From Pseudomonas sp. MMS21 TM103 (GTDB lineage Bacteria; Pseudomonadota; Gammaproteobacteria; Pseudomonadales; Pseudomonadaceae), in assembly GCF_022132145.1 (NCBI RefSeq), contig NZ_JAJISP010000003.1, positions 186,001 to 250,000 on the forward strand: a stretch of 64,000 nucleotides of DNA, written 5' to 3'. The translations under genes and the position numbers were made by a program. Positions 1 to 12,215 of the stretch are shown here, in pieces (position 1 is the first letter of the stretch; every line of letters starts with the position of its first letter). The notes under the pieces are model-generated. The model did not search any database. It saw nothing but the letters and a program-made list of their open reading frames with translations, and was not told the origin of the DNA.

Positions 1-2385
1 TTCGCAACCGTCCACACCGGACATGAAACTGCGATCGATCTTCAACCCGTCGAAAGGGAATGTGCGCAGGTAGCCGAGGGACGAATAGCCGGTGCCGAAA
101 TCATCCATGGACAGCCGGACGCCCAGATCCTTGAGCGCCTGCATGATCACCAGCGCGCTTTCGGCATCTTCGAGCAGGACACTCTCGGTGAGTTCCAACT
201 CCAGTCTCGACGGCGCCAGGCCGGTCGCGTCGAGGACGTGCTTGACCCGCTCGACCAAGTGTCCGAACTTGAACTCCACCGACGAGAGATTCACCGAAAC
301 GATCAGTTGCTCGCCCCAGCTCATGGCTTCCGTGCAGGCGGCGTGCAACACCCAGGAACTCAGGGGCACGATCAAGCCGGTGCTCTCGGCGATTGAAATA
401 AAGCTATCCGGGCTCAGCAGTCCGCGTTGCGGGTGTTGCCAGCGGACCAAGGCTTCGGCCGCGACCATGCGCTTGCCGTTGACGCTATAGCGTGGCTGCA
501 GGAGCAGGCGCAGCTCGTCGTTTTTCAATGCCTGGCGCAGATCGCCCTCCAGCTGGCGCTGCTCCACGGCCCGCTCATTCATGTCGCTGGCATAAAAACG
601 CCAGGTATTGCGCCCGGCCCCCTTGGCCTCGTACAGGGCAATATCCGCATAACGGAGCAACTCTTCCGCCACGCAGGCATCGGCGGGCGCCATGGCTACG
701 CCAATGCTGGTGCCGATAAAAATACTGTGATTGTCGATCTCGAATGGCCGCTCGATACTGGCGACCAGACGCTCGCACAGGTGCTCCACTTCCTCCTGGG
801 TGGATATGCCACTGACAATCAGAATGAATTCGTCACCGCCCATGCGGGCGACCAGGTCGCCATCGCGCAAGCACTGGCGCAGGCGCTGGGAAACCTCGTT
901 GAGAACCTGATCGCCGACTTCATGGCCGAAGGAATCGTTGACCGGCTTGAAGCGGTCGAGGTCGACGCTGAGCATGACCAGCGGATTTTCCGCGCGCGGG
1001 ACCGCCTTGAGCTTGCCCTCGAGAAACTCCTGCATGCGGTTGCGGTTCGGCAGGCCGGTCAGCGCATCATGCAGCGACAGGTGCTCGATGCGCGCCCGGG
1101 CCTCGACCTCTTCGGTGATATCGCTGACAGTCCCGCGGTAGCCTGCCGCGACCTGCAGATCGGCAACGGCGCGCATGGAGAGTCGGCAGGTGCGCAGACG
1201 GCCATCCTGGGCGCGGTAATGACATTGCCGGGTGCCGCTGGAGGCCCTGCCACTGCGCTTGCTCAACCAGACGGACAAGCCACCGGGACAGTCGATGAAC
1301 TCCTCGAGCGGTCTCCCCAGCCAGTCGCGCTCGGCATGCCCGGTCACCGCCTGAAAGCGCGCGGAAAGGTAGGTCAAGCGCAGCTCGGCATCGACCTCCC
1401 AGATCCAGTCCGAGGCCGCTTCGGCGACATCGCGAAAGCGCGCCTCACTGGCCGCCAGCGCGCGCTGGCTCGCGTACAGGGAGGCATAGCTGGTCTCGAT
1501 CTCACGCGCGGCAGCCATGGCCCGGCGCAGGGTCAACCAGGTGACAAAGGCAAAGATGATCCCGGCCAGGGCCAGCAGCGGCAAAACCAGGTGCAGCAAC
1601 TGATCGCCGGGCCGGGCCGGCTGCCAGCGCAACAGCACCTGCTCGCCGTTGAGGGTGGGCAGTGGCAACGAGGCGGCATCTTGCGCATCGGCTGGCGGAT
1701 TAGCCACCTGCAGCTTGTCGATACCGAAACCCTCTCCGAGCGCCTGCAGCTTGTCCGGCCCGAGCCGATCGACAAAGAGCAAAACGGATGCCGGACCCGG
1801 CTCTTCGACTACCTGCGGGTCGCCTCCAGGGGTAAGGCCCGCAGCAGCAATCAGCGCCGGCTGACCGGCTATTTGCATAAAGCCCACGACCGGTTCTTCA
1901 TCCCCGGCCTGCTCGCGTGCCTGCGCGAGCAGACCGGCTATGTCTTGCTGCAGCCACTGCTGCACCGAGGTTGCCACACGCTGACCGTCGACCACTGCAT
2001 AAGAGGTGGAACCGTCAGCCGCGACGACAAACAGACCCTCAAAGGCGAAATCCTCGAACAGGCTGGGACCCAGATTCCGCCGCGTGTAGGCCCACTCGAG
2101 ATCGACCCTGGCATGCAGATTCCGGTAGGCATCGCCCCAAAAGGCGTAGTCGCTGATAATCGCCAGAATCGACTTCTCTCGAGCCTGGGTGGCCTTTGCC
2201 ACATAGAAGCGGCCCTGTTCGAGCGCCCGGGTGTTCTGCTGCAGCGCAATCTGCACCAACGCCGCACTGGCCACTACAAACAGCACTAACAGCAAGGCCG
2301 AGATAAGCAGCAACGCCCGGCGTGTGGCACTCGAATTGGCGGCGCCGATGGCCGGTTGACGGGACAGCTCTGCTGTTGGCGACAT
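1..2385 (-). CDS. Membrane-bound GGDEF/EAL cyclic-di-GMP protein with CHASE4-like sensor (3' part outside window)
   Basis: The frame starts at ATG 2385 and is still open at base 1, so about 795 N-terminal residues are present and the C-terminus is cut off by the window. In order I see a transmembrane helix (about 26-48), a periplasmic region whose DYAFWGDAY stretch resembles CHASE4 domains, a second helix (about 262-283), a PAS-like segment, an intact GGDEF motif (residues 516-520, bases 826-840) and an EAL domain with AEALVRW (about 637-643) and DDFGTGYSSL. Both catalytic signatures look intact, so it could make or degrade c-di-GMP at the inner membrane in response to a periplasmic signal. 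Net activity cannot be read from sequence. Confidence 0.9.
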   Translation of the reverse strand, partial: MSPTAELSRQPAIGAANSSATRRALLLISALLLVLFVVASAALVQIALQQNTRALEQGRFYVAKATQAREKSILAIISDYAFWGDAYRNLHARVDLEWAYTRRNLGPSLFEDFAFEGLFVVAADGSTSYAVVDGQRVATSVQQWLQQDIAGLLAQAREQAGDEEPVVGFMQIAGQPALIAAAGLTPGGDPQVVEEPGPASVLLFVDRLGPDKLQALGEGFGIDKLQVANPPADAQDAASLPLPTLNGEQVLLRWQPARPGDQLLHLVLPLLALAGIIFAFVTWLTLRRAMAAAREIETSYASLYASQRALAASEARFRDVAEAASDWIWEVDAELRLTYLSARFQAVTGHAERDWLGRPLEEFIDCPGGLSVWLSKRSGRASSGTRQCHYRAQDGRLRTCRLSMRAVADLQVAAGYRGTVSDITEEVEARARIEHLSLHDALTGLPNRNRMQEFLEGKLKAVPRAENPLVMLSVDLDRFKPVNDSFGHEVGDQVLNEVSQRLRQCLRDGDLVARMGGDEFILIVSGISTQEEVEHLCERLVASIERPFEIDNHSIFIGTSIGVAMAPADACVAEELLRYADIALYEAKGAGRNTWRFYASDMNERAVEQRQLEGDLRQALKNDELRLLLQPRYSVNGKRMVAAEALVRWQHPQRGLLSPDSFISIAESTGLIVPLSSWVLHAACTEAMSWGEQLIVSVNLSSVEFKFGHLVERVKHVLDATGLAPSRLELELTESVLLEDAESALVIMQALKDLGVRLSMDDFGTGYSSLGYLRTFPFDGLKIDRSFMSGVDGCE

Positions 2386-2826
2386 GAAAAATCCTCGACC
2401 AGTCGGTGATGTGGCGCGAAGCAGGTGAAAGCCAAGGGATACGCGAGCACCAAGGCACCAAGGCACCAAGGCATTATGCCATCACGCCAATCAACACCCG
2501 CCACAAAACGGAGCCGCGCAGTCACTCGACTGCGCCACAGTGTCGCCAAAGGCATTGGGAAAATCGTGAACGGCCGTCATATCCGGCGAATAATTAAGGC
2601 AGCCAAGCTACGGTATCTTGGGCTTTGTCCGCAAGATCAAGCGCACGGCACCGCCGAGGATGGCGGTTGGAATGGATCACTACAGGCCAAGAGCGCAGCT
2701 CCACCATCGGCCAGCGCGACGAGCGCAGGAGACAGTCAGCCGTTATGGCTGCCCTGCTGATGCAGGATCAAGATGACTCACCACCCCCTGCCAGCAGGGT
2801 GGATTCCGCAGGACATCGCCCGTCCG
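2386..2826. other. Intergenic stretch with a short tandem repeat
   Basis: No credible gene is visible in these 441 bases between the GGDEF/EAL gene and a small hypothetical gene, both read leftward. The only structure is three perfect copies of the octamer CACCAAGG at 2448-2471, about 63 bases upstream of the GGDEF/EAL start codon. It could be slippage-prone or a regulator site; nothing decides. Confidence 0.5.
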
Positions 2827-3099
2827 CTATTCTGAGATCTGCCGGATATCCAGCAGCACCCACACCTCGTAACCCTTGGCGCGCGCGGCTTTTTCGGCCT
2901 CGAGCTGGGCGGCGAGCGTGCTGATCGAGCGCGAACGATGCTCGAAACGGAAAGGCGGCCCACCATTCTTGCGCACGCTCAGTTCGACGAGCGTGTAACT
3001 GGATGCTGGTTTGGGCTGCGACTGTGCTTGTTTCGGCGGAGCTGGGTCGAGGCCCAAGGCGCGGCGCATCTCGCCTTCTGAGAGGTTGGTTTCGGTCAA
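2827..3099 (-). CDS. Small hypothetical protein, 90 aa
   Basis: An open frame of 90 codons beginning at TTG 3099 and ending at TAG 2827. The product is hydrophilic, with a Pro/Gln/Lys-rich linker (about residues 20-34) followed by a basic, alanine-rich segment. I do not recognise a family. It has no signal peptide or membrane segment. The weak start (TTG, only an AGGG-like sequence upstream) lowers confidence. No longer frame competes for this stretch. Confidence 0.5.
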   Translation of the reverse strand: MTETNLSEGEMRRALGLDPAPPKQAQSQPKPASSYTLVELSVRKNGGPPFRFEHRSRSISTLAAQLEAEKAARAKGYEVWVLLDIRQISE

Positions 3100-3383
3100 G
3101 CTAGAGCCCTATTGCATTAATCAGTGTCATTGTTGAGCCGGACTTTGCGGGGCATTTCGCGGCAAAGTGCAGCAAGGACGGTGAATCTTGCCAATTCACC
3201 GCAGATCAAGGTGGATAGTGCCACGTCGACCTAAATAAGTGGATACGCAGTGCGTTACCTACCCCGACTTGTGGCTTGTGGCGTTAATCCAGCCGACCAA
3301 CGGACTAGTGCCAAGCCAGGCGGCGATTGTCTAGGCTGTAATTGCCGATCTTGCCAACGCGCCATCACGTCTGGAGGTTTACC

Positions 3384-3872
3384 ATGCAACTCCAAGGTTC
3401 CTGCCATTGCGGCGCGGTAGCTTTCAGCCTGAGCAGCGCCCATCCCTATCCCTACCAGCGTTGCTACTGTTCGATTTGCCGCAAGACCCAGGGCGGCGGC
3501 GGTTACTCGATCAACCTCAGTGGCGATGCGCGCAGCCTGAAAGTCACCGGGCGCAAGCAGGTCGCCATCTATCACGCCAAGATCAAGCGTGAAGGCGAGC
3601 GCCGTGCCCATACCAGCAGTGCCGAGCGGCATTTCTGCCGACTCTGCGGCAGCGCCCTGTGGCTCTTCAGCCCGCAGTGGCCGGAGCTGATTCACCCCTT
3701 CGCCTCGGCCATCGATACGCCACTGCCGGTGCCGCCGGAACACACCCACCTGCTACTCGACTCGAAAGCGTCCTGGGTCGAAGTCGACGAGCGCCCCGGC
3801 GACCTGCTATTCGCCGGCTACCCCGAAGAATCCATCGCCCAGTGGCATGAGCGGCTTGGCCTGAGTTGCTGA
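3384..3872 (+). CDS. GFA/CENP-V domain zinc protein
   Basis: A 162-residue protein of the glutathione-dependent formaldehyde-activating (GFA) fold. Zinc-binding cysteines are visible: SCHCG (C7, C9), CYCSIC (C27, C29, C32) and FCRLCG (C85, C88). Most family members are small cytoplasmic proteins of unknown substrate, and the S-hydroxymethylglutathione role is proven for few. The start at ATG 3384 is preferred over an upstream in-frame ATG (3342) because GGAGG lies at 3374-3378. It stands alone, reading toward the StpA-like gene 76 bases downstream. Confidence 0.85.
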   Translation: MQLQGSCHCGAVAFSLSSAHPYPYQRCYCSICRKTQGGGGYSINLSGDARSLKVTGRKQVAIYHAKIKREGERRAHTSSAERHFCRLCGSALWLFSPQWPELIHPFASAIDTPLPVPPEHTHLLLDSKASWVEVDERPGDLLFAGYPEESIAQWHERLGLSC

Positions 3873-3948
3873 CGGCTGGCCAGCCGCGAGCCCGACGCTG
3901 GCAGGTCGCCGGTTTGGTCGACCCCGCCAGTGCGGGTAAGATGGCGGC

Positions 3949-5238
3949 ATGATTAAACACAGCCCAACGTTTTCACTCGATCACGAACGCCTGCTCGACA
4001 CCCTGATCGCCAGCGACAAGCTGCTGATCATTCAGGACCTGGACGGCGTCTGCATGGGCCTGGTGCGCGACCCGCTGACCCGAACCATCGAACCGCGCTA
4101 TGTGCAGGCGGCCCGTCAGTTGGCGGGACACTTCTTCGTCCTCACCAACGGCGAACACATCGGCAGGCGCGGGGTGAACGGCATCGTCGACAATGCCTTC
4201 CCAGCCCCCACCCAAGCCCGCGAGCAAGGCCTCTACCTACCGGGACTGGCGGCCGGCGGCGTACAACTGCAGGACCGCCACGGCCAGGTCTCCCACCCCG
4301 GCGTCAGCGAGGCCGAGCTGGCCTTCCTGAAGACGCTACCGGGCAAGGCCGAGCGCTTCCTCGGCGAACTGCTGGCCGCACCACCCTATGCCCTCGCGGC
4401 GCCGGAGATAGACGCCCTGGTTGGCGCCAGCGTACTGGACAACCTCGCCTCACCGACGCTCAACATCAACAGCCTCTACCAGCATTTCAGCGACCAGCCG
4501 GCGCTCTACCAGCAGTTGCAACACGCCGTCGAAGGCTTCATGGCCCACCTGCTGCAACAGGCCGCCGCCTGCCAACTGCAGGAGTCCTTCTTCGTCCACT
4601 ACGCACCCAATCTCGGCAGCGACGCCCAGGGCCTGGAACGGGTCAAATACAGCGCCGGCGACGACGCCGGCACCACCGACTTCCAGTTCATGCTCAAGGG
4701 CGCGATCAAGGAAGTCGGCGTACTGGTGATCCTCAATCACTACTATCACCAACACACCGGAGCCTACCCGCTGGGCGCCGACTTCAACGCCCGCCAGGCC
4801 CCGCGCGAGCGCGACGCCCTGCTGCAACTGGCGCGCGAGCACTTCGACCCGGCCCAGATGCCGCGCATCGTCGGCGTGGGCGACACGGTCACCTCGGCCA
4901 GCCGCACGCTGGATGGCCAGACCCAGCAACTGCGCGGCGGCAGCGATCGCGGCTTCCTGACCCTGGTGCAGGAGCTGGGCAAGGTCTTCGACAGCAACAA
5001 TTGCGTGGTCTACATCGACAGCAGCGGCGGCGAAGTCGATCGCCCGGGCCTGGATGCAATGCACCTGCAGCGCCGGGCGGCCGATCCCGGCCTGGAACCC
5101 TGGCCGGCAGCCGCTGGCATCAGCGACCCCGCCGACCCACTCGGCCTGGATGTGGTGTTCTGTGCTGGCCATGACCAATACGTGACGTTCTTCTGCAGCC
5201 TGGCCGAGCGCTACGCGGGCCGCACTGGCGCCGCATAA
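3949..5238 (+). CDS. stpA: Glucosylglycerol 3-phosphate phosphatase (StpA family)
   Basis: The 429-residue product matches the StpA/salt-tolerance phosphatase family, which removes phosphate from 2-O-glucosylglycerol 3-phosphate to release the compatible solute glucosylglycerol. An HAD-type nucleophile motif is present as QDLDG (D30, D32), and a later acidic motif, VGVGDTVTSASR, is present. Length fits the roughly 420-residue cyanobacterial enzyme. No glucosylglycerol-phosphate synthase lies beside it. A GH13_18 phosphorylase of the type known to act on glucosylglycerol is at 37.5-39 kb. The ribosome binding site is weak; the ATG at 3949 is the first plausible start. Confidence 0.85.
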   Translation: MIKHSPTFSLDHERLLDTLIASDKLLIIQDLDGVCMGLVRDPLTRTIEPRYVQAARQLAGHFFVLTNGEHIGRRGVNGIVDNAFPAPTQAREQGLYLPGLAAGGVQLQDRHGQVSHPGVSEAELAFLKTLPGKAERFLGELLAAPPYALAAPEIDALVGASVLDNLASPTLNINSLYQHFSDQPALYQQLQHAVEGFMAHLLQQAAACQLQESFFVHYAPNLGSDAQGLERVKYSAGDDAGTTDFQFMLKGAIKEVGVLVILNHYYHQHTGAYPLGADFNARQAPRERDALLQLAREHFDPAQMPRIVGVGDTVTSASRTLDGQTQQLRGGSDRGFLTLVQELGKVFDSNNCVVYIDSSGGEVDRPGLDAMHLQRRAADPGLEPWPAAAGISDPADPLGLDVVFCAGHDQYVTFFCSLAERYAGRTGAA

Positions 5239-5266
5239 CCGGGCGCAGTCGCTCTGCAACAGCCGC

Positions 5267-5527
5267 CTAGCGCGCCGCCAGCAAGCGCCGGACTTCCCGC
5301 TGCACCATGCTGGCGTATTCGGGTGGCGTCATCTGCGCCAGCTGCGCCAGCTGCGCACGCAACCATTCGTCCCACTTGCCTTTGCGCTTGCTCTTTTCCC
5401 CGACCAGACGCGCCGCTTCGACCTTGGTGCGGTGCAGGTTCTGCTGCCAGAGCTCGAACAGCCGGGCCTTTTCCGCTTCCTCGATGTTGCGTTGTTCGCT
5501 GGATTTGTTTGCCAAGTTGAAGCTCAT
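5267..5527 (-). CDS. Small conserved-looking hypothetical protein, 86 aa
   Basis: A charged helical protein rich in Lys, Arg, Glu and Trp, with no signal or membrane segment. The start is placed at ATG 5527 because AGGAG lies seven bases upstream; the frame stays open further upstream without a ribosome binding site. The sequence MSFNLANKSSEQRN and the following amphipathic helices resemble hypothetical proteins of pseudomonads, but I cannot name a family or function. It ends 28 bases from the convergent stpA stop. Confidence 0.65.
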   Translation of the reverse strand: MSFNLANKSSEQRNIEEAEKARLFELWQQNLHRTKVEAARLVGEKSKRKGKWDEWLRAQLAQLAQMTPPEYASMVQREVRRLLAAR

Positions 5528-5686
5528 CGAGCACTCCTGCCGCAGGAAAAAGGGCGCGAATTCTACCCATTTTCTCCGTTTTGGCCAGGCTTGATTCGCC
5601 GCTACCGGGGTCCACTGGTGCACCGCCTGCTGCGAGTGACAGCCCCAGGTGCTGCACGCTGGCACGCCCTTCCGCGCACCTCTGGC

Positions 5687-6444
5687 TCAACTCTTCAGCC
5701 GGTAACCGGTCTTGAAGATCCAGCCAACGGTGAGCACGCACAGCAGCAGGAAGGTGAAGATCATCCCCAGGCTTAGCACCACGTTGACATCGGAGACGCC
5801 GTAGAAGCTCCAGCGAAAGGCGCTGATCAAATACACCACCGGGTTGAACAGGGTCACCGTCTGCCACGCCGGCGGCAGCATGCTGATCGAGTAGAAACTA
5901 CCGCCGAGGAAGGTCAGCGGGGTGACGATCAGTGCAGGGACTATCTGCAGTTTCTCCCAGCCGTCGGCCCAGACGCCGATGATGAAGCCGAACAGGCTGA
6001 AGGTCAGCGCGGTGAGCACCAGCAGGGCCAGCATCCAGAAGGGATGGAGGATCTGGTAGTCGACGAACAGCCGCGCGGTGACCAGGATCACCAGGCCCAG
6101 CACGATCGACTTGGTCGCCGCCGCGCCGACGTAGCCGATGAGGATTTCCAGGTAGGACACCGGCGCCGAGAGCAGCTCGTAAATGCTGCCGGAATACTTG
6201 GGCATGTAGATGCCGAACGAGGCATTGGAGATGCTCTCGGTGAGCAGCGCCAGCATGATCAGCCCGGGCACGATGAAGGCGCCGTAGCTGACGCCCTGGA
6301 TCTGGGTCATGCTCGAGCCGATGGCCGAGCCGAACACCACGAAGTACAGCGAGGTGCTGATCACTGGGGTGGCGATGCTCTGCAGCAGGGTGCGCCAGGT
6401 GCGCGCCAGTTCGAACAGGTAGATGGCGCGGATCGCGTAGAAAT

Positions 6445-6448
<4 letters not shown>
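5687..6448 (-). CDS. ABC-2 type exporter permease (YadH-like)
   Basis: A 253-residue integral membrane protein with about six hydrophobic helices, typical of the ABC-2 permease family. It starts at ATG 6448, which overlaps the stop codon of the upstream ATPase gene (ATGA at 6445-6448), so the two are translationally coupled and form one transporter. Similarity to E. coli YadH is strong in feel; the exported substrate of YadGH is unknown. A frame open further upstream is only read-through of the coupled gene in another frame. Confidence 0.88.
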
Positions 6449-7374
<926 letters not shown>

Positions 7375-7613
7375 GGGATGGCCTTGCCTGGAATAGAGAG
7401 AGGCAGAGTGTAAGTAACTTGGGGTGGGGTGTAGCAAGTGCCAGGCGCGATATCGTTCTGACACGGCGGGCGATATTCAGCGGCTGGAAACCTATTGAGC
7501 GCCGTCGCCAGACCGTCTTCAGGCGTTCGCAGCGCAACGCCGCAGCCGCAAGCCTAAATCCGTAGGATAGGTTACTGGCCGAACGGCGCTTGAGGCCGGC
7601 GCGCGGCGCTAGC

Positions 7614-10600
7614 ATGATGAACGCCATGAAGCCGACTCCCGATTGCGCACAAGCCGAGGCCGCGCTGGCGGCCTTCCACCCGGCGGTCGCCGCCTGGTTC
7701 CGCGGCCAGTTCGCCGCGCCCACGCCGGCCCAGCGCCAAGCCTGGCCGGCGATCGGCGCCGGGCGCTCGACCCTGGTGGCCGCGCCCACCGGCTCGGGCA
7801 AGACCCTCACCGCCTTCCTCGCCGCCATCGACACCCTGGTGCGCGAGGGCCTGGCCGCTGGCGGCGAACTGGCCGAGCGCTGCAGCGTGGTCTACGTCTC
7901 GCCGCTCAAGGCGTTGTCTAACGATATCCGCCTCAACCTGGAGCAACCGCTGGCCGGCATCCGCGCCGAGCTGCAGCGCCAGGGCCTGGCCGATGTGGCC
8001 ATCCGCACCGCGGTGCGCACCGGCGACACCAGCCCCGGCGAGCGCACGGCGATGCGCAAGCGCCCGCCGCACATCCTGGTCACCACCCCGGAATCGCTCT
8101 ACGTGCTGCTCGGCTCCGAGTCCGGGCGCGAGATGCTCAGCGGCTGTCGCAGCCTGATCATCGACGAGATCCACGCCATCGCCGGCAGCAAGCGCGGCAG
8201 CCACCTGATGCTCAGCGTCGAACGTCTGGAAGCGCTGTGCCATCGCCCGCTGGTACGCATCGGCCTGTCCGCCACGCAGAAACCGCTGGCGGCGGTGGCG
8301 CGCTTTCTGCTCGGCAACCAGGCACCCTTGCCAGCGCCCGATCCGCCGGTCGAACAGGCCGAACTGGCGCGACTGCCGGCGCGCCCCGACGACTGCGTGA
8401 TAGTCGATATCGGCTACACCCGCGTCCGCGACCTAGCCCTCGAACTGCCGCCGGTGCCGCTCGAGGCGGTGATGAGCAACGAGGTCTGGGAACTCGTCTA
8501 CGAGCGCCTGGCCGAGCTGGCGCAACAACACCGCACCACCCTGGTATTCGTCAACACCCGACGCCTGGCCGAACGCGCCTGCCGTCACCTGGCCGAGCGC
8601 TTGGGCACCGACGCGGTGGCCGCGCACCATGGCAGCCTGGCCAAGGAACTGCGCCTGGACGCCGAGCAGCGCCTCAAGCGCGGCGACCTCAGGGTGCTGG
8701 TGGCCACCGCCTCGCTGGAACTGGGCATCGACATCGGCGAGGTCGAGCTGGTCTGCCAGCTCGGTTCGCCACGCAGCATCGCCGCCTTCTTGCAGCGGAT
8801 CGGTCGTTCCGGCCACAGCGTCGGCGGCACGCCCAAGGGCCGGCTGTTCCCGCAGTCGCGCGACGAGCTGATCGAGTGCGCGGCGCTGCTCGACTGCGTG
8901 CGCCGTGGCGAGCTGGACAGCCTGAGCATTCCCCAGGCGCCGCTGGACGTGCTGGCCCAGCAGATAGTCGCCGAGGTGGCGTGCCGCGAATGGCGCGAGG
9001 ACGATCTGTTCCAGCTGCTGAGCCGCGCCGCGCCCTACATGGATCTGCCGCGCGAGCGCTTCGACGCCCTGCTGAAGATGCTCGCCGAGGGCTACAGCGG
9101 CCGCCGTGGCGTGCGCGCCGCCTATATCCACCGCGACGCGGTCAACCACCGTCTGCGCGGCCGGCGCGCCGCGCGCCTGACCGCCATCACCAGCGGCGGC
9201 ACCATCCCCGATACTGGCGACTACGCGGTGTTGCTGGAACCCCAGGGCCTGACGGTGGGCAGCCTCAACGAAGACTTCGCCATAGAGAGCATGGCCGGCG
9301 ATGTGTTCCAGCTGGGCAACCAGTCCTACCGCATCCTGCGCGTGGAGCCGGGCAAGGTGCGGGTCGAGGACGCCCGGGGCCAGGCGCCGACCATCCCCTT
9401 TTGGCTCGGTGAGGCGCCGGGGCGCAGCGACGAACTCTCGGCCGGGGTAGCGCGCCTGCGCGCGGCGGTCGAGCAGCAGCTTGAGCAGGATGAGGAAGCG
9501 GCCACGGCCTGGCTGATGCGGGACGTCGGCCTGAGCCTGTCCGCCGCGCAGCAGATCGTCGACTACCTGGCCCGCGCCCGCGCCGCCCTCGGCGGCCTAC
9601 CGACCCAGCAGCGCCTGGTGATGGAGCGCTTCTTCGACGAGTCCGGCGGCATGCAGCTGATCATCCACTCGCCCTTCGGCAGCCGCCTCAACCGCGCCTG
9701 GGGCCTGGCCCTGCGCAAGCGCTTCTGCCGCAGCTTCAACTTCGAGCTGCAGGCCGCCGCCACCGAGGACGCGCTGATTCTCTCGCTGGCCACCAGCCAC
9801 AGCTTCCCGCTCGATGAGGTGTGGCACTACCTGCACAGCAACAGAGCCGAGCACCTGCTGATCCAGGCCGTGCTCGATGCGCCGCTGTTCGCCGTGCGCT
9901 GGCGCTGGAACGCCGGCGTGGCCCTGGCCTTGCCGCGCTTTGCAGGCGGACGCAAGGTGGCGCCGCAGCTGCAGCGCATGCGCAGCGAAGACCTGCTCGC
10001 TACTGTGTTCCCCGATCAGGTGGCCTGCCTGGAGAACATCGTCGGCGAACGCGAGATCCCCGACCACCCGCTGGTGGCCCAGACCCTCGACGACTGCCTG
10101 CACCAGGCCATGGACTGCGAGGCCTGGCTGGCCCTGCTCAAACGCATGGAGGCCGGCGACATCGAGCTGCTCGCCCGCGACCTGCCGGCGCCCTCGCCAC
10201 TGGCCGCGGAAATCCTCAGCGCCCGCCCCTACGCCTTCCTCGACGACGCGCCACTGGAGGAGCGGCGTACCCAGGCGGTGCAGAACAGGCGCTGGCGCGA
10301 GCCGGAATCCAGCGACGAACTCGGCGCCCTGGATGCCGAGGCCATCGACGCGGTGCGCCAGGAGGCCTGGCCCGAGGTGCGCGACGCCGACGAGATGCAC
10401 GAGGCGCTGCTGAGCCTCGGCGCCATCCGCCAGGCCGAGACCGAGGCCAATCCCGGCTGGCCGGCCTGGTTGGCGCAGCTGGCCAAGGGCAAGCGCGCCA
10501 CCTGCCTGCAGCTCGATGGCGCGCCGGCGCTGTGGCTGGCGGCCGAACGCCTGGGCCAATGGCAGGCGCTGCATCCGCACGCCCGCTTCACACCGGCGAT

Positions 10601-12029
10601 CCAGGCACCCGATGGCTTCGACACGCCCTGGACGGTCGAGGCGGCCCTGGTCGAGCTGGTTCGCGCGCGCCTCGGCGGTTTCGGCCCCTTGACCCTGGCG
10701 CGGCTCGCCGCCGACCTGCACCTGGAAGAACCCGCGATCAACCTCGCCCTGCTCGCCCTGGAGCGCGAAGGCTATGTGCTGCGCGGGCGCTTCAGCCCTG
10801 GCGCCCTTGAGGAGCAATGGTGCGAGCGCCATCTGCTGGCGCGCATCCACCGCTACACGGTAGGGCGCCTGCGCCGCGAGATCGAGCCGGTGGCGCGCGC
10901 CGACTTCATGCGCTTTCTGTTCGACTGGCAGCGCCTCGCCCCCAACTTGCGGGTGCGCGGCGCCGAGGCCCTGGCCGGGGTGCTCGGCCAGCTGGAAGGC
11001 TTCCAGGCCGCGGCCGGCGCCTGGGAGAGCGAGCTGCTGCCGAGCCGCGTGGCCGACTACGGGATCAACTGGCTGGACGACCTGTGCCGCTCCGGGCGCC
11101 TGGTCTGGTGCCGCCTGGCCGGGCGCAGCCGTAGCGCCGGCGGGCCGCTGCGCAGCACGCCGATCGTCCTGCTGCCGCGCCACCACCTGGGCCTGTGGCG
11201 CGCCTGCCTGGGCGAGGCGCCGGCGGCCGAACCCTCGCCGCGTGCCGCGCGCGTGCGCCAGGTGCTGGCCGACCAGGGCGCGCTGTTCTTCGACGAGCTG
11301 CAGGGCGAGGCGCACCTGCTGCGCAGCGAACTGGAGGACGCCTTGGGGGAACTGGTCAGCCTCGGCCTGGCCAATGCCGACAGCTTCGCCGGCCTGCGTT
11401 CGCTGTTGCTGCCGGCGGCCAAGCGCAGCCAACAGCAGCGCCGCGCCCATCGCGCCCTGGCCAATATGCAGGACGCCGGGCGCTGGGCCCTGCTGCGCGG
11501 TCGCGGCGAGGAGGCAGCGAACGCCGAGGCCCTGGAGCATGTGGCGCGCAGCCTGCTGCGCCGCTACGGCGTGGTCTGCTGGCGCCTGCTGGAGCGCGAG
11601 GCCGACTGGCTGCCGTCCTGGCGCGAGCTGTTGCGGGTCTACCAGCGCCTCGAGGCGCGTGGCGAGATTCGCGGCGGGCGCTTCGTCGCCGGGGTTTCCG
11701 GCGAGCAGTTCGCCCTGCCGGAAGCCGTGGCGCTGCTGCGCGAGGTGCGCAAACGCCCGAGCGACGGCAGCCTGATCGGCCTGTCCGCCTGCGACCCGCT
11801 GAACCTGCTGGGCACCCTGCTGCCCGGCAGCAAGGTGCCGGCGCTGGCCGGCAACCGCCTGCTGTATTGCGACGGCGTGCCGGTGGCGAGCCTGGTCGCC
11901 GGCAAGATCCAGCTGCTGCAGGAGGCCGACACCTTCACCGCCGGGCAATGGCAGGCTGCGCTGATCCGCCAGAGCGGCCTGCCCGCCTCCCTCAGTCACC
12001 GCCTGCACCGCGCCGGCTCACCGCCCTGA
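7614..12029 (+). CDS. lhr: Lhr-type ATP-dependent helicase
   Basis: A very large superfamily 2 helicase (about 1,471 residues) of the Lhr family. Walker A APTGSGKT (about residues 57-64), DEIH (about 183-186) and the late helicase motif QRIGRSGHS are visible, followed by the long Lhr-specific C-terminal half. E. coli Lhr is about 1,540 residues, so this is full length. Lhr proteins translocate 3'-5' on single-stranded DNA and are tied to DNA repair. Three clustered ATGs (7614, 7617, 7626) and no clear ribosome binding site leave the exact start open. The gene stands alone and converges with aioA. Confidence 0.92.
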   Translation: MMNAMKPTPDCAQAEAALAAFHPAVAAWFRGQFAAPTPAQRQAWPAIGAGRSTLVAAPTGSGKTLTAFLAAIDTLVREGLAAGGELAERCSVVYVSPLKALSNDIRLNLEQPLAGIRAELQRQGLADVAIRTAVRTGDTSPGERTAMRKRPPHILVTTPESLYVLLGSESGREMLSGCRSLIIDEIHAIAGSKRGSHLMLSVERLEALCHRPLVRIGLSATQKPLAAVARFLLGNQAPLPAPDPPVEQAELARLPARPDDCVIVDIGYTRVRDLALELPPVPLEAVMSNEVWELVYERLAELAQQHRTTLVFVNTRRLAERACRHLAERLGTDAVAAHHGSLAKELRLDAEQRLKRGDLRVLVATASLELGIDIGEVELVCQLGSPRSIAAFLQRIGRSGHSVGGTPKGRLFPQSRDELIECAALLDCVRRGELDSLSIPQAPLDVLAQQIVAEVACREWREDDLFQLLSRAAPYMDLPRERFDALLKMLAEGYSGRRGVRAAYIHRDAVNHRLRGRRAARLTAITSGGTIPDTGDYAVLLEPQGLTVGSLNEDFAIESMAGDVFQLGNQSYRILRVEPGKVRVEDARGQAPTIPFWLGEAPGRSDELSAGVARLRAAVEQQLEQDEEAATAWLMRDVGLSLSAAQQIVDYLARARAALGGLPTQQRLVMERFFDESGGMQLIIHSPFGSRLNRAWGLALRKRFCRSFNFELQAAATEDALILSLATSHSFPLDEVWHYLHSNRAEHLLIQAVLDAPLFAVRWRWNAGVALALPRFAGGRKVAPQLQRMRSEDLLATVFPDQVACLENIVGEREIPDHPLVAQTLDDCLHQAMDCEAWLALLKRMEAGDIELLARDLPAPSPLAAEILSARPYAFLDDAPLEERRTQAVQNRRWREPESSDELGALDAEAIDAVRQEAWPEVRDADEMHEALLSLGAIRQAETEANPGWPAWLAQLAKGKRATCLQLDGAPALWLAAERLGQWQALHPHARFTPAIQAPDGFDTPWTVEAALVELVRARLGGFGPLTLARLAADLHLEEPAINLALLALEREGYVLRGRFSPGALEEQWCERHLLARIHRYTVGRLRREIEPVARADFMRFLFDWQRLAPNLRVRGAEALAGVLGQLEGFQAAAGAWESELLPSRVADYGINWLDDLCRSGRLVWCRLAGRSRSAGGPLRSTPIVLLPRHHLGLWRACLGEAPAAEPSPRAARVRQVLADQGALFFDELQGEAHLLRSELEDALGELVSLGLANADSFAGLRSLLLPAAKRSQQQRRAHRALANMQDAGRWALLRGRGEEAANAEALEHVARSLLRRYGVVCWRLLEREADWLPSWRELLRVYQRLEARGEIRGGRFVAGVSGEQFALPEAVALLREVRKRPSDGSLIGLSACDPLNLLGTLLPGSKVPALAGNRLLYCDGVPVASLVAGKIQLLQEADTFTAGQWQAALIRQSGLPASLSHRLHRAGSPP

Positions 12030-12150
12030 CGCAAGCCGCTATCGCGCAGGCGGGACTTCGCGCCACGACGAGGCACGCATCGGCCAATCTGGCGGCTCAA
12101 GGCCGCCGCATGCCCGGATCGGCGCGGAGGCCGCTGCCCGGGGCAAGGTT

Positions 12151-12177
12151 CGGCCGCCGCACAAGGCGGCGCGGCCG
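12151..12177. terminator. GC-rich hairpin between convergent lhr and aioA
   Basis: CGGCCGCCGC and its near-complement GCGGCGCGGCCG are separated by ACAAG. It sits between two convergent genes where a terminator is expected, but has no T-run on either side, so the role is tentative. Confidence 0.3.
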
Positions 12178-12215
12178 ACCCTGCTGCTCGTCCGGCTGCT
12201 GCCGAGCAAGCCTGC

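Noticed and set aside
427..2289. Rightward 620-codon open frame opposite the GGDEF/EAL gene
   Set aside because: The reverse strand encodes clear CHASE4/PAS/GGDEF/EAL motifs; the rightward product has no domain and is an antisense shadow typical of high-G+C DNA.
9597..12008. Leftward 803-codon open frame inside lhr
   Set aside because: It lies wholly antisense to the Lhr coding sequence, has Gln/Ala/Arg-biased low-complexity composition and no motif.
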